The position numbers were made by a program, and so were the translations under genes. The notes beneath the pieces are model-generated. The model was not told the DNA's origin, made no database searches, and was given only the letters and a program-made list of their open reading frames with translations. From assembly GCA_902799355.1 (NCBI GenBank), contig CADCAG010000024.1:1-43726 (forward strand): DNA of 43,726 nt, given 5' to 3'. Positions 34,156 through 43,678 of the stretch are shown here, piece after piece. Source of the DNA: an uncultured Bacteroidales bacterium. GTDB taxonomy: Bacteria > Bacteroidota > Bacteroidia > Bacteroidales > Bacteroidaceae. The number at the start of each line of letters is the position of its first letter. Positions within the stretch are counted from its first letter, which is position 1.

Positions 34156-35510
34156 AGATTATCATCGGCGGGGCAGGCGCTGTAGGTACACACCTGTCGA
34201 AACTACTGTCCAAGGACCATCAGGATTGCGTCCTGATAGATGAGAACATTGACCGTCTGTCCGGTTTGGAGAGTCGTTATGACATCATGACGCTTCATGG
34301 TTCTCCCACCAGCATCCAGACATTGAAAGATGCCGGCGTGGAACATGCCGACCTTTTTGTAGGTGTTACTCCCGATGAGAGTGTCAATATGAATGCCTGC
34401 ATGATAGCCCATGCGTTAGGTGCCAAGAAGACGGTAGCACGCATTGACAACTACGAATATCTGGCACCCAATCTGAAGGCTTTCTTCGAGCAGATGGGCA
34501 TTAACTCACTCATCTACCCAGAGGTGCTTGCTGCTCATGACATCACCAACGGTCTGAAGATGTCGTGGGTGCGCCAGCGCTGGGATGTCCATGGTGGTGC
34601 CCTCATCATGCTGGGCATCAAGTTGCGTGAGACCTGTGAAATTCTGAACCAACCGCTACGCACCCTCTGTGGTCCTGATGACCCCTATCATATTGTGGCT
34701 ATCAAACGTGGCGACGAGACGCTCATCCCCAGTGGTAACGACGAGTTGCGCGTCAACGACATCGCCTACTTCATGACTACCCGCGAGTACATTCCTTATA
34801 TCCGCAAGATCTCCGGCAAGGAGCACTATGCTGACGTAAAGAACGTCATCATCATGGGTGGCAGTAAGACGGCAGTACGTGTGGCGCTGACTACTCCGGA
34901 ATATATGAACATCAAGATCATCGAGATTGACGAACAGCGTTGTGAGCGTCTAAATGAACTGCTCAACGAAGTCGACACGATGATTATCCATGGTGATGGT
35001 CGTGACCTTGGCATCCTGCAAGATGAAGGTGTACAGCACACGCAAGCCTTTGTGGCGCTGACCGACAATGCTGAGACCAACATCCTGGCCTGTCTGACTG
35101 CCAAGCGACTGGGTGTGCGCAAGACGATCGCTATGGTTGAGAATCTGGACTACGTGGAAATGGCAGAGAGTCTGGATATCGGTACCATTATTAATAAGAA
35201 GACGCTGGCGGCAGGTCACATCTACCAGATGATGCTCGATGCTGACGTCACCAACGTCCGTTCTTTGATGATGGTCGACAGTGACGTTGCAGAATTCGTG
35301 GCTGCCGAGGGGTCGAAAGTGACCAAGAAACCTGTCAAGGACCTTGGGTTACCCTTTGGAGTCACCATTGGTGGACTGGTACGCCATGACCAAGGCATCC
35401 TCGTCAATGGTAACACACAGATAGAGGCTGGCGACTCCGTCATGGTGTTCTGCCACGAACAAAACCTCAAGAAAGTGGAGAAGTTTTTTAAGGCCAATGT
35501 GCTATGGTAA
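34152..35510 (+). CDS. trkA: Trk-type K+ uptake regulator TrkA
   Basis: 452 residues. A cytosolic NAD(H)-binding gating subunit for the TrkH channel. It has two tandem RCK units. The first begins [18 protein letters not shown] at residue 3, the second [17 protein letters not shown] near 232. Each is followed by a TrkA-C domain ([11 protein letters not shown], then the C-terminal [18 protein letters not shown]). Length equals E. coli TrkA (458). It overlaps dxs by 4 bp and trkH by 7 bp, so gating subunit and channel are translated together. Confidence 0.96.
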   Translation: MKIIIGGAGAVGTHLSKLLSKDHQDCVLIDENIDRLSGLESRYDIMTLHGSPTSIQTLKDAGVEHADLFVGVTPDESVNMNACMIAHALGAKKTVARIDNYEYLAPNLKAFFEQMGINSLIYPEVLAAHDITNGLKMSWVRQRWDVHGGALIMLGIKLRETCEILNQPLRTLCGPDDPYHIVAIKRGDETLIPSGNDELRVNDIAYFMTTREYIPYIRKISGKEHYADVKNVIIMGGSKTAVRVALTTPEYMNIKIIEIDEQRCERLNELLNEVDTMIIHGDGRDLGILQDEGVQHTQAFVALTDNAETNILACLTAKRLGVRKTIAMVENLDYVEMAESLDIGTIINKKTLAAGHIYQMMLDADVTNVRSLMMVDSDVAEFVAAEGSKVTKKPVKDLGLPFGVTIGGLVRHDQGILVNGNTQIEAGDSVMVFCHEQNLKKVEKFFKANVLW

Positions 35511-36964
35511 ATCTACGGCTGATATATAAGATTATCGGTTCGCTGCTCTTCCTCTTGGGCACGCTGTTGCTCATCTGTACGGGCATATCCCTATACTACA
35601 AGGAAGACGATATGGTCGCATTCCTTATCTCAGCCATCTTTACCTTCTGTGCTGGTCTTGTCCTTAAATATTTTGGCAACGATGCCAACAACAATCTGAG
35701 CCGTCGTGACTCATACCTGTTGGTTACTGTCACCTGGGTTGTTTTCAGTCTCTTCGGCATGTTGCCATTTCTTATCAGTGGGTATATCACCAATATCACC
35801 GATGCCTTCTTCGAGACGATGTCGGGCTTCTCTACTACTGGAGCCACCATCCTCGACGATGTAGAATGGCTACCTCATGCCACCCTCTATTGGCGCACTC
35901 AGACCCAGTGGATAGGCGGTCTGGGAATCGTCTTCTTCACCATCGCCATTCTGCCCTCTATGGTGGGTAGTGGTAGTGTGAAGGTCTTCGCTGCCGAAGC
36001 CACGGGCCCGCTACGTTCTAAGATGCATCCGCGCCTGTCAACAATGGCAAAGTGGATTTGGACCGTCTATCTGGGCCTTACCATTGCCTGTATTCTGGCT
36101 TTCGCTGCTGCTGGCATGAACTGGTTTGACAGCATCAACTACGCGATGACTACCACGGCAACGGGTGGTTTTGCTACCCACAACGACTCGACGGCATTCT
36201 TCAACTCGGCTACCATTGAGTATATCTCCATTCTCTTCCAGTTCCTGGCAGGCATCAATTTCATGATGCTCTATGCCAGCATCTTCAAGCTGAAGCCCTT
36301 GGCACTGTTCAAGAGTTCGGAGTTTAAGTTGTACATCTCGATTATCAGCATAGCCACCCTATGGATACTCTATCTGCTGATGACACGTAACGGATATGGT
36401 CTGGAGCGTGCCTTCCGCTCGGCATTGTTCCAAGTGGTATCGTTCATCACGACGACAGGACTGTTCAATGACGACGCTGCCCGTTGGCCCCACATCACGT
36501 GGGTCATTTTGGGCTGTCTGATGTTTGTGGGAGCCTGCTCAGGTTCTACAACGGGTGGTTTCAAGTGTGTTCGTGCCGTGATGATTATGAAGGTACTACG
36601 CAATGAGTTCAACAAGCTCTTGCACCCCAACGCTGTACTACCTGTCAAGATCAATGGTACACCCGTTCCTCATGGGCAACTCAACACGCTGCTGGCATTC
36701 TTTGCCATCTTTACCATTATGGTGATACTGACAGCAACGCTGATGATTGCGGCAGGCATCGACAATACCAATGCCGTCACCATCTCACTGAGTTGTATCA
36801 GCAATGTTGGCCCCACGCTGGGTACACAGATTGGTCCGGAGATGTCATGGAGCGAACTTCCAACCTATGTCAAGTGGCTCTGTTCGTTCCTGATGCTCGT
36901 AGGACGTCTGGAGATTATGTCCGTACTGGTACTGTTTACCCGTGGTTTCTGGAAAGACAACTAA
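35504..36964 (+). CDS. trkH: Trk-type K+ channel subunit TrkH
   Basis: 486 residues. An inner-membrane potassium transporter of the Trk/Ktr/HKT superfamily. Four pore loops are recognisable: MSGFSTTGATILDDVE, AMTTTATGGFATHND, FITTTGLFNDDAARWP and SLSCISNVGPTLG. Glycines at the filter positions fit K+ selectivity. The C-terminus SVLVLFTRGFWKDN is the family ending. Its TAA overlaps the TAG of the convergent DUF4435 gene by two bases, with no terminator between them. Confidence 0.96.
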   Translation: MVNLRLIYKIIGSLLFLLGTLLLICTGISLYYKEDDMVAFLISAIFTFCAGLVLKYFGNDANNNLSRRDSYLLVTVTWVVFSLFGMLPFLISGYITNITDAFFETMSGFSTTGATILDDVEWLPHATLYWRTQTQWIGGLGIVFFTIAILPSMVGSGSVKVFAAEATGPLRSKMHPRLSTMAKWIWTVYLGLTIACILAFAAAGMNWFDSINYAMTTTATGGFATHNDSTAFFNSATIEYISILFQFLAGINFMMLYASIFKLKPLALFKSSEFKLYISIISIATLWILYLLMTRNGYGLERAFRSALFQVVSFITTTGLFNDDAARWPHITWVILGCLMFVGACSGSTTGGFKCVRAVMIMKVLRNEFNKLLHPNAVLPVKINGTPVPHGQLNTLLAFFAIFTIMVILTATLMIAAGIDNTNAVTISLSCISNVGPTLGTQIGPEMSWSELPTYVKWLCSFLMLVGRLEIMSVLVLFTRGFWKDN

Positions 36965-37974
36965 GAAACTGTTGTTGCCTGTTCTGACTCAAGATACAGT
37001 TCCACATCCTGCTGGATGCGCTGGAACTGTGGCGACATCATATAGCCCGTATTCTTTTTCAACATTTGGCGGATGTCCTGCAACGAGTGTTCGTAGCATG
37101 ACATCTCGTTACGCCGTTGCTCATGGTGCACGGCAGTGTGGTATATTTCCTCCTGGCGTTCCATACGCAGGCGGTTGCACACCTTATTTAATATAGGGAC
37201 GATCACATTGTCAAACAGATGGTGGCCCTGTATATATAAATAGGTGGTCTGTGGTGTCACGCCCAGCGCCTTGATGCTGGCCTTGGTGTCAAGGTATTCT
37301 GTCTTGACACCAGGAAATACCGACTGTAGCTGTTTTACCTTACGCCCTACCTTGGAGCGCAGATGGTCCAACGAGGGCTGAGGGTCTAACACATTGAACT
37401 TTCCAGGGTCGATGACGCGGGCAAAATCCGTCATCGTAAAACGATTGTAATTGCCTGTGCGGTAAGCCCACACACTCCACACGAAGAGTGGGAAGATAGC
37501 TTCACTATACTGTGTCAGATAGTCGTAGAAGTCAAAGATGCGGTGGTCGTTGAGTGTCACGCTGACGCACACCTCGTGCAACGACTGGGCAAAACACTGC
37601 ATATTCTCAATGGAATAGGCATAGGTGTGGAACACATAACCGCTATTCAGCACCCGTTGCGACTGTGCCGTAGCACCTTGCAACATATAATCGTAGTCGG
37701 CATCGACACAGGCTATCATGTCTGGTCCCACATTCTCGCCGACGAAATTCATCAGCACCGACTTCTTGCCGCGTTGCAACTTCTGGTGCGAGGGCAGCAT
37801 CACCTCAAAGTAGCGCTTGTCGTCCTCGAAGCGTGAAAGCACCGTGCGCCAAAAGTAGATGTCATCGTAGCTTTCTACATAAGCTACGATACGACGCCGT
37901 GCTTTCTTGGATTTCAACTGGTTGGCAGCTTGGAAGTAACGGCTATTGAGTTGGTCTTTCAGTTTACTAGCCAT
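36961..37974 (-). CDS. DUF4435 (TOPRIM-type) protein, AriB-like
   Basis: 337 residues. The TOPRIM set is visible: RIVAYVESYDDIYFWRTVL gives E34 with D37/D38, and MIACVDADYDYML gives the DxD triad D91/D93/D95. YAYSIENMQC, the family's E-N pair, follows. The C-terminal half is helical and basic. DUF4435 proteins include AriB, the nuclease effector of the PARIS anti-phage system, whose partner AriA is an ABC-like ATPase. An ATPase gene lies 29 bp upstream on the same strand, in the right order. The pair is placed in an operon with glyS and an FKBP lipoprotein rather than in a defence island, so a conserved cellular role is equally possible. Its stop overlaps that of trkH. Confidence 0.82.
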   Translation of the reverse strand: MASKLKDQLNSRYFQAANQLKSKKARRRIVAYVESYDDIYFWRTVLSRFEDDKRYFEVMLPSHQKLQRGKKSVLMNFVGENVGPDMIACVDADYDYMLQGATAQSQRVLNSGYVFHTYAYSIENMQCFAQSLHEVCVSVTLNDHRIFDFYDYLTQYSEAIFPLFVWSVWAYRTGNYNRFTMTDFARVIDPGKFNVLDPQPSLDHLRSKVGRKVKQLQSVFPGVKTEYLDTKASIKALGVTPQTTYLYIQGHHLFDNVIVPILNKVCNRLRMERQEEIYHTAVHHEQRRNEMSCYEHSLQDIRQMLKKNTGYMMSPQFQRIQQDVELYLESEQATTVS

Positions 37975-38003
37975 ACTCGAAATACTAGTCCTACTAGTGG
38001 GTA

Positions 38004-38807
38004 CTAGAGTGTAATATCCGATACTTCTGTCACTTTATCCATCCAGCCGTTCATGATAACAGCAGGAGAATGGGTGGTAAGGATAATCTGTACGTTGGGA
38101 TTCATCTCTACCACCAAGTCAATGAGTCGCTTCTGCCACTCGATGTGCAGGCTGACCTCTGGCTCATCCATGAAGAGCACATAGGGCAGCTGGTCTTCTA
38201 CCAGCACAGTCAGCAGGATGGCCAATACCTGCTTCTCGCCACTCGACAGCTGATAAGGTACCAGTGTCTCGCCAATCTGCGAGAAGCGTATCTCGTTTTC
38301 TGTGCGGACGATCTTCTTGCCCGTCTCTTCAAAGAGTTCGTCAACAATATCCTGGAAGCGGGTCTTGGCCTGCGACAGCTGCTGGGCAGCATCAGTATTT
38401 CCTGCCTGTAGCTGTTCGATGATGCGGTTGCCGATGTTCACCTGATAGTCCAGATACTTGCGCTGGAGGTGATAGAGTTGGAAGTCAAGGGCTGAAGAAA
38501 TACGCGCATCCACCATGTTGATTGTCTCGTTGTTGAGCAAGGGCGAATCCATCGAGCGGATGATGTCATAGCGGATATGGGTAGCATCCTCTGGCTCTAC
38601 CGTCAGATGAACTCCCTTGAGCAGGTGGTTCTGTAGGTCGCCATTCGTATTGACACTACGGAACACCTTGTTCAAGATGGTAGACTTACCCACACCATTG
38701 ATACCACTGAGAATATTCACATGCGGGTCAAGATTCCACACGATATGCTTCTTACCACTCCACAGGGAGTCGATTTCGATAATCCGGATATAGTCTGCGT
38801 ATTTCAT
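38004..38807 (-). CDS. Compact ABC-like AAA ATPase, partner of the DUF4435 protein (AriA-like)
   Basis: 267 residues. All ABC/AAA_15 motifs are present: Walker A SGINGVGKST (34-43), signature LSSGEKQ (187-193), Walker B VLFMDEPE (210-217) and H-switch THSP (245-248). Residues 110-170 are coiled-coil-like. It is much shorter than typical OLD or AriA ATPases (over 400) and carries no nuclease, so the downstream DUF4435 protein probably supplies that. It starts 20 bp after the FKBP gene. The short spacer to the DUF4435 gene holds three TACTAG words. Confidence 0.85.
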   Translation of the reverse strand: MKYADYIRIIEIDSLWSGKKHIVWNLDPHVNILSGINGVGKSTILNKVFRSVNTNGDLQNHLLKGVHLTVEPEDATHIRYDIIRSMDSPLLNNETINMVDARISSALDFQLYHLQRKYLDYQVNIGNRIIEQLQAGNTDAAQQLSQAKTRFQDIVDELFEETGKKIVRTENEIRFSQIGETLVPYQLSSGEKQVLAILLTVLVEDQLPYVLFMDEPEVSLHIEWQKRLIDLVVEMNPNVQIILTTHSPAVIMNGWMDKVTEVSDITL

Positions 38808-38827
38808 AGGCCAATAAACAATAATTG

Positions 38828-39433
38828 TTAGTCTCTGTCGCCTATTGTCTTGCGCCAGAAGTCTTCTAACTGCAATTCAAAGATCAGCGTGCTATAGGCT
38901 GGTATGCCTGTTCTTGTCGCTGAACCATAGGCCAGCTGGTAAGGGATATAGATGCGCCAGCGGTCACCACGGTGCATGTGCATCAGAGCAGTAGAGAAGC
39001 CCTTCACCAGACTACCGACAACAAACTTTGACGGTGTGGCTGTGATTGGGTCAAAAGTACCAGAGTAGCTCTGGTCGAAGATGTATCCGCGCAAATAGCT
39101 GGCAGACGGCAGCAGACGACCTTGATAGTGTACGGTGACGGAGTCTGTCAGGAATGGTGACGTCGAGCCACCACCCTGCTCCAGCTTCTCTACTACCACA
39201 TAGTCGCTGTAGCCGAAAGTATAATATTCCTCTGGCATCGTATAGCAAGGTAGCAGACTCCATGTGGTCTGCCCCTTGTCTATCTTCTGCTTCGTTTCAG
39301 ATACCAGATTACTATAATACGTGTCGTTGGTAGCCTGCCAGTTGGCATACTCCTCTACAGCATCGTCTTCCTCCTTACAAGAGGCAAGCGCCAATACTGC
39401 CAGCAGACACCAGATGAGATTTCTGAACTTCAT
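38828..39433 (-). CDS. FKBP-type peptidyl-prolyl cis-trans isomerase, lipoprotein
   Basis: 201 residues. A lipoprotein signal (LIWCLLAVLALASCKEEDD, lipobox L-A-S-C) anchors the protein to a membrane outside the cytoplasm. The C-terminal FKBP fold carries TDSVTVHYQGRLL, GYIFDQSY, VKGFSTALMHMHRGDRWRI, IPYQLAYGS and IPAYSTLIFELQL. It should speed proline isomerisation in envelope proteins. The gene begins 6 bp after glyS and is cotranscribed with it. Confidence 0.94.
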   Translation of the reverse strand: MKFRNLIWCLLAVLALASCKEEDDAVEEYANWQATNDTYYSNLVSETKQKIDKGQTTWSLLPCYTMPEEYYTFGYSDYVVVEKLEQGGGSTSPFLTDSVTVHYQGRLLPSASYLRGYIFDQSYSGTFDPITATPSKFVVGSLVKGFSTALMHMHRGDRWRIYIPYQLAYGSATRTGIPAYSTLIFELQLEDFWRKTIGDRD

Positions 39434-39439
39434 CGTTTA

Positions 39440-40981
39440 TTACTGTAATTTCTTCAACAGGCTTGCAATGCTCACCTTATCTTCGATAATGCTGTTCAGG
39501 TCGCTGATGTTTACACGCTCCTGCTCCATGGTGTCGCGGAAGCGCAGCGTTACCTTGCCATCAACGAGTGAGTCGTGGTCGACGGTGACGCAGTATGGTG
39601 TACCAATAGCGTCCTGACGACGATAGCGCTTACCGATAGAGTCCTTCTCGTCGTACTGGCAAGCGAAGTGATACTTCAGCTGGTCAATAATCTCACGAGC
39701 CTTCTCGGGCAGACCATCTTTCTTCACCAACGGCATCACAGCACACTTGACAGGTGCCAGAGCAGCAGGCAGACGCAGTACGGTACGTGTCTCGCCATTC
39801 TCCAGTTTCTCCTCGTCAAAGGCATGGCACATGATGCTCAGGAACATACGGTCTACACCAATAGATGTCTCGATGACATACGGAGTATAGCTCTCGTTGG
39901 TCTGTGGGTCAAAGTACTTGATGCTCTTGCCAGAGTATTTCTCATGCTGGCTCAGGTCAAAGTTGGTACGAGAGTGGATACCCTCAACCTCCTTGAAGCC
40001 AAACGGCATCTTAAACTCGATATCGGTAGCGGCGTTAGCATAGTGAGCCAACTTGTCGTGGTCGTGGAAACGATAGTTCTCAGCACCGAAGCCCAGTGCC
40101 TGGTGCCACTTCATACGGGTCTCCTTCCACTTGGGGAACCACTCCAGCTCCGTACCAGGCTGTACGAAGAACTGCATCTCCATCTGCTCAAATTCACGCA
40201 TACGGAAGATGAACTGACGAGCCACAATCTCGTTACGGAAAGCCTTACCAATCTGGGCGATACCGAAAGGAATCTTCATACGACCGGTCTTCTGTACGTT
40301 CAGGTAGTTCACGAAGATACCCTGAGCAGTTTCAGGACGCAGGTAGATTTTCATAGAAGCATCAGCGCTGGCACCCATCTCGGTGGCGAACATCAGGTTG
40401 AACTGACGGACATCGGTCCAGTTCTTGGTACCGCTGATGGGGTCTACAATCTCCTCGTCGAGGATGATCTGCTTCAGAGCCTCCAGGTCTGGTCCCTGCA
40501 TGGCAGCAGCATAGCGTGCGTGCAGGTTGTCGCGCTTCTCCTTGGTCTCCTTCACGCGCTCGCTGGTCTCCATATACTTAGCCTCATCGAAGCTGTCGCC
40601 GAAACGCTTGCGAGCCTTCTCCACTTCCTTCTGAATCTTCTCGTCGTACTTGGCAATCTGATCCTCGATCAGCACGTCAGCACGATAGCGCTTCTTAGAG
40701 TCGCGATTGTCAATCAAGGGATCGTTGAAAGCATCCACGTGACCAGAAGCCTTCCATATTGTCGGGTGCATAAAGATGGCGCTGTCGATACCCACGATAT
40801 TCTCGTGCAACATCGTCATAGCCTTCCACCAATACTGCTTAATATTATTCTTCAACTCAACACCGTTCTGACCATAGTCGTAAACGGCTCCTAAACCATC
40901 GTAAATCTCACTTGAGGGGAATACAAAACCATACTCTTTACAGTGACTCACGATTTTCTTAAATACATCTTCTTGTGCCAT
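39440..40981 (-). CDS. glyS: Glycine--tRNA ligase (class II, single-chain)
   Basis: 513 residues from ATG 40981, chosen because the promoter (41023-41030) overlaps the longer frame that opens at 41056. Charges tRNA-Gly. The eukaryote/archaea-like alpha2 type: CKEYGFVFPSSEIYDGLGAVY, motif 2-like FRNEIVARQFIFRMREFEQ, RPETAQGIFVNYLN, FGFKEVEGIHSRTNFDL and motif 3 region PYVIETSIGVDRMFL. The anticodon-binding domain has RRQDAIGTPYCVTVD. First gene of an operon with the FKBP, ATPase and DUF4435 genes. Confidence 0.97.
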   Translation of the reverse strand: MAQEDVFKKIVSHCKEYGFVFPSSEIYDGLGAVYDYGQNGVELKNNIKQYWWKAMTMLHENIVGIDSAIFMHPTIWKASGHVDAFNDPLIDNRDSKKRYRADVLIEDQIAKYDEKIQKEVEKARKRFGDSFDEAKYMETSERVKETKEKRDNLHARYAAAMQGPDLEALKQIILDEEIVDPISGTKNWTDVRQFNLMFATEMGASADASMKIYLRPETAQGIFVNYLNVQKTGRMKIPFGIAQIGKAFRNEIVARQFIFRMREFEQMEMQFFVQPGTELEWFPKWKETRMKWHQALGFGAENYRFHDHDKLAHYANAATDIEFKMPFGFKEVEGIHSRTNFDLSQHEKYSGKSIKYFDPQTNESYTPYVIETSIGVDRMFLSIMCHAFDEEKLENGETRTVLRLPAALAPVKCAVMPLVKKDGLPEKAREIIDQLKYHFACQYDEKDSIGKRYRRQDAIGTPYCVTVDHDSLVDGKVTLRFRDTMEQERVNISDLNSIIEDKVSIASLLKKLQ

Positions 40982-41022
40982 ATTTTTCTTTATTGCTTTT
41001 ATCCTTATTTTTATATTTCGTG

Positions 41023-41030
41023 CAAAGGTA
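41023..41030 (-). promoter_or_regulatory. -7 promoter element of the glyS operon
   Basis: The minus strand reads TACCTTTG 41 bp upstream of the glyS start. No clear TTTG lies at 19-20 bp, so the -33 box is weak. The element settles the glyS start downstream of it. Confidence 0.55.
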
Positions 41031-41109
41031 GTCATTTTCAACGAATAATCCACCATTTTTACACATTATTTAATATAATATGCCCATTCCACAAATAATT
41101 CGCCAAAAG

Positions 41110-41141
41110 TTTGGAACTTTAGAGATTTCTTGCTATCTTTG
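41110..41141 (+). promoter_or_regulatory. Promoter of the LRR surface protein gene
   Basis: TTTG (41110-41113), 20 bp, TATCTTTG (41134-41141). It leaves a leader of about 115 bases before the start codon. The leader is AT-rich and has no hairpin I can recognise. Confidence 0.75.
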
Positions 41142-41262
41142 CAGCAGAACCAATAACGTACCCAAAATTAAACTACGACGCTTATGGACTGAGAATAGAA
41201 TAGTCCACGTTGTCTTTTTTGTGTATTAAAATTAACATTCCAATAACTTAAAACAAATGATT

Positions 41263-43521
41263 ATGAAAAAACAATTACTATTACTTGTGTTGATGATGCT
41301 ACCATTGGTGGCAAGTGCCGATGCAGTTGAGATTGGTGGCATTTATTACAATTTAATTGTTGATGAAAAAACAGCTGAGGTAACCAGCAATCCTAACATG
41401 TACACAAAATCTGTTATTATACCCGAATCAGTAACTTATGAAGGTACAGATTATAGCGTGACAAGTATAGGTGTGAGTGCTTTCAGTTGGTGCTCTGGTC
41501 TTACCTCCGTCACCATTCCCAACAGCGTGAAGAGCATTGGCCAGTGGGCATTCAGTAGTTGTTCTGCCCTTATCTCCGTTACCATTCCAAACAGCGTAAC
41601 AAGTATTGGCATTTCTGCTTTCAATGGTTGCTCTGGACTTACATCTATCACCATTCCCAACAGCGTGACAAGCATCGGCTCTAGTGCTTTCTCTGGCTGT
41701 TCCGGCCTTACTTCCATCAATGTAGAATCAAGTAACTCTTATTATGATTCGAGAAGCAACTGTAATGCCATTATAGAGACATCAACAAATACTCTTATCG
41801 CAGGCTGTCAGAATACGACTATCCCCAATAGCGTGACGATAATTGAAGGTAGTGCTTTCTGGCGTTGCACTGGCCTTACCTCCATCACCATCCCTAATAG
41901 TGTGACGATAATTGGAAATCATGCTTTCTATGGCTGTTCTGGCCTCACATCCATCAACATTCCTAACAGTGTGACGAGTATTGGAGATTATGCTTTTGAT
42001 GGCTGCAGCAACCTTACCTCCGCCACCATCGGCAATGGTGTGACTACTATTGGAGAGTATGCTTTCATGGATTGCAGCGACCTTACCTCCATCACCATCG
42101 GCAATAGCGTAACAGATATTGGTATTTATGCTTTCTGTCGTTGTACTGGCCTTACTTCCGTTACCATCCCCAACAGTATGACGAGCATTGGACATTGCGC
42201 TTTCTATAGCTGCACTGGTCTTACATCCGTCACCATCCCCAATAGCGTAACTAGCATTGGAGATTTTGCTTTCTATGAATGCACTGGTCTCACATCTTTC
42301 ACCATCCCCAATAGCGTAACAAGTATTGGAGATTCAGCTTTTAAAGGCTGTACAAGTTTGACCTCCATCACTATCCCCAATAGTGTGACAAAGGTAGGAG
42401 AAAATGCATTTTTGGAAACTGCTTGGTACAATAACCAGCCTGACGGAGTCGTGTATGCTGGTAAAAATTTGTATTACTTTAAAGGTATTATGCCAGATAA
42501 TACATCCATTACAATTGATAATGGTATATTTAGCATAGGAAGTGGTGCGTTCTCTTCATGTCAGGGGCTAGTTTCTATAACCATTCCCAATAGTGTGACA
42601 TCCATTGGCAAAAATGCATTCCGTGACTGTATCGGTTTAACCTCCATCACCATCCCCAACAGCGTAACATCCATTGGTGAAAGTGCATTCCAAGGTTGTA
42701 GTAATATGGCTTCTGTAACCATCTCCAACAGCTTGACAGCCATTGCTAAGTATCTATTCCGTGGTTGTGCCAGTTTGACATCTCTGACAATTCCCAACAG
42801 CGTGACAAGTATAGGAGATAAGGCTTTCGCTAGCTGTTCTGGCCTTACCTCCGTCACCATTCCAAACAGCGTGACAACTATTGATGAATACGCATTCCAA
42901 TATTGTACCAGTTTGATCTCTGTGACAATTCCTAACAGCATGACATACATTCGTGTAGGTGTATTCGAAGGATGTAGCAGTTTAGCCTCTGTAGATATCC
43001 CCAATAGTGTAATCATCATAGATTTTTATGCATTCCAGGGATGTACAAGCTTGACTTCTCTGACAATTCCAAATAGAGTACAATTAATCGGTAAAGGGGC
43101 ATTTTCTGGTTGTACAGGTCTGACCAGTATCGTTATTGGAACAGGAATAATGGATATCCTTCAGAAGGCTTTTGCTTCTTGTTCTGCGCTTACTGACGTA
43201 TATTGCTATCGTGAAAGTTTGCTTAACTTTAATACGGATAGTGAAGCTTTTATGGATTCACACGTAGAGAATGTAACTCTTCATGTTCCCTCCAATGCCA
43301 TCAATGAATACAACTCCGAAGAACCTTGGAAGTACTTCAAAATGATTGTCCCATTGACCAGCGATGATCCAAAACCGACAGGAATAGAAAAGATTAACTA
43401 TAACAAATCAACAGACGATTGGTATTATTCTCTTGACGGTAAACGTACTGCCACACCTCAGCGTGGCCTGAACATCGTTCGTATGAAGGACGGAACGACA
43501 CGAAAGGTTATAGTAAAGTAA
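41263..43521 (+). CDS. BspA-like secreted leucine-rich-repeat (LRR_5) surface protein
   Basis: About 752 residues. A signal peptide (MKKQLLLLVLMMLPLVASA) starts at 41263; an ATG two codons earlier is equally in frame. The body has 23 copies of a 23-residue unit of the form GLTSITIPNSVTSIG.xAF.GC, interrupted near residues 155-185 and 370-400 by irregular segments. BspA-type repeats are found on oral and gut Bacteroidota, where they bind host proteins or other bacteria. After the repeats come a short linker and a C-terminal domain of about 45 residues (WYYSLDGKRTATPQRGLNIV, then RKVIVK). This has the pattern of Bacteroidota C-terminal sorting/anchoring tails. Each unit ends in a conserved cysteine. 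The near-identical DNA repeats make the gene prone to gain or loss of units. Confidence 0.93.
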   Translation: MKKQLLLLVLMMLPLVASADAVEIGGIYYNLIVDEKTAEVTSNPNMYTKSVIIPESVTYEGTDYSVTSIGVSAFSWCSGLTSVTIPNSVKSIGQWAFSSCSALISVTIPNSVTSIGISAFNGCSGLTSITIPNSVTSIGSSAFSGCSGLTSINVESSNSYYDSRSNCNAIIETSTNTLIAGCQNTTIPNSVTIIEGSAFWRCTGLTSITIPNSVTIIGNHAFYGCSGLTSINIPNSVTSIGDYAFDGCSNLTSATIGNGVTTIGEYAFMDCSDLTSITIGNSVTDIGIYAFCRCTGLTSVTIPNSMTSIGHCAFYSCTGLTSVTIPNSVTSIGDFAFYECTGLTSFTIPNSVTSIGDSAFKGCTSLTSITIPNSVTKVGENAFLETAWYNNQPDGVVYAGKNLYYFKGIMPDNTSITIDNGIFSIGSGAFSSCQGLVSITIPNSVTSIGKNAFRDCIGLTSITIPNSVTSIGESAFQGCSNMASVTISNSLTAIAKYLFRGCASLTSLTIPNSVTSIGDKAFASCSGLTSVTIPNSVTTIDEYAFQYCTSLISVTIPNSMTYIRVGVFEGCSSLASVDIPNSVIIIDFYAFQGCTSLTSLTIPNRVQLIGKGAFSGCTGLTSIVIGTGIMDILQKAFASCSALTDVYCYRESLLNFNTDSEAFMDSHVENVTLHVPSNAINEYNSEEPWKYFKMIVPLTSDDPKPTGIEKINYNKSTDDWYYSLDGKRTATPQRGLNIVRMKDGTTRKVIVK

Positions 43522-43543
43522 AAGTCTTAATAACTTTATTCAT

Positions 43544-43576
43544 AAAGCGCAGCAATGAATAATTGTTGCGCTTTTT
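43544..43576 (+). terminator. Intrinsic terminator of the LRR gene
   Basis: AAAGCGCAGCAAT, loop GAATA, ATTGTTGCGCTTTTT: a 13-bp stem with one mismatch and a T run, 22 bp after the stop codon. Confidence 0.85.
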
Positions 43577-43678
43577 CTTGTCTGTAGCCTGGTAGAGGAA
43601 GGCTCGTCGGAAGAAAAAGCGGGTCGGTCTCCCTGATCCACTTCAATAAGGCCGTAAAGCATTGAACTTCACAAAAAT

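Noticed and set aside
39575-40894. 439-codon plus-strand frame opposite glyS
   Set aside because: Its length follows from the codon use of glyS; the translation is Leu/Val/His-rich with no domain, and the glycyl-tRNA synthetase is unmistakable.
41451-43019. Several minus-strand frames within the LRR gene
   Set aside because: They are mirror images of the DNA repeats and have no independent signals.
43577-43678. tRNA or small RNA gene in the last non-coding stretch
   Set aside because: No cloverleaf, CCA end or promoter could be found.
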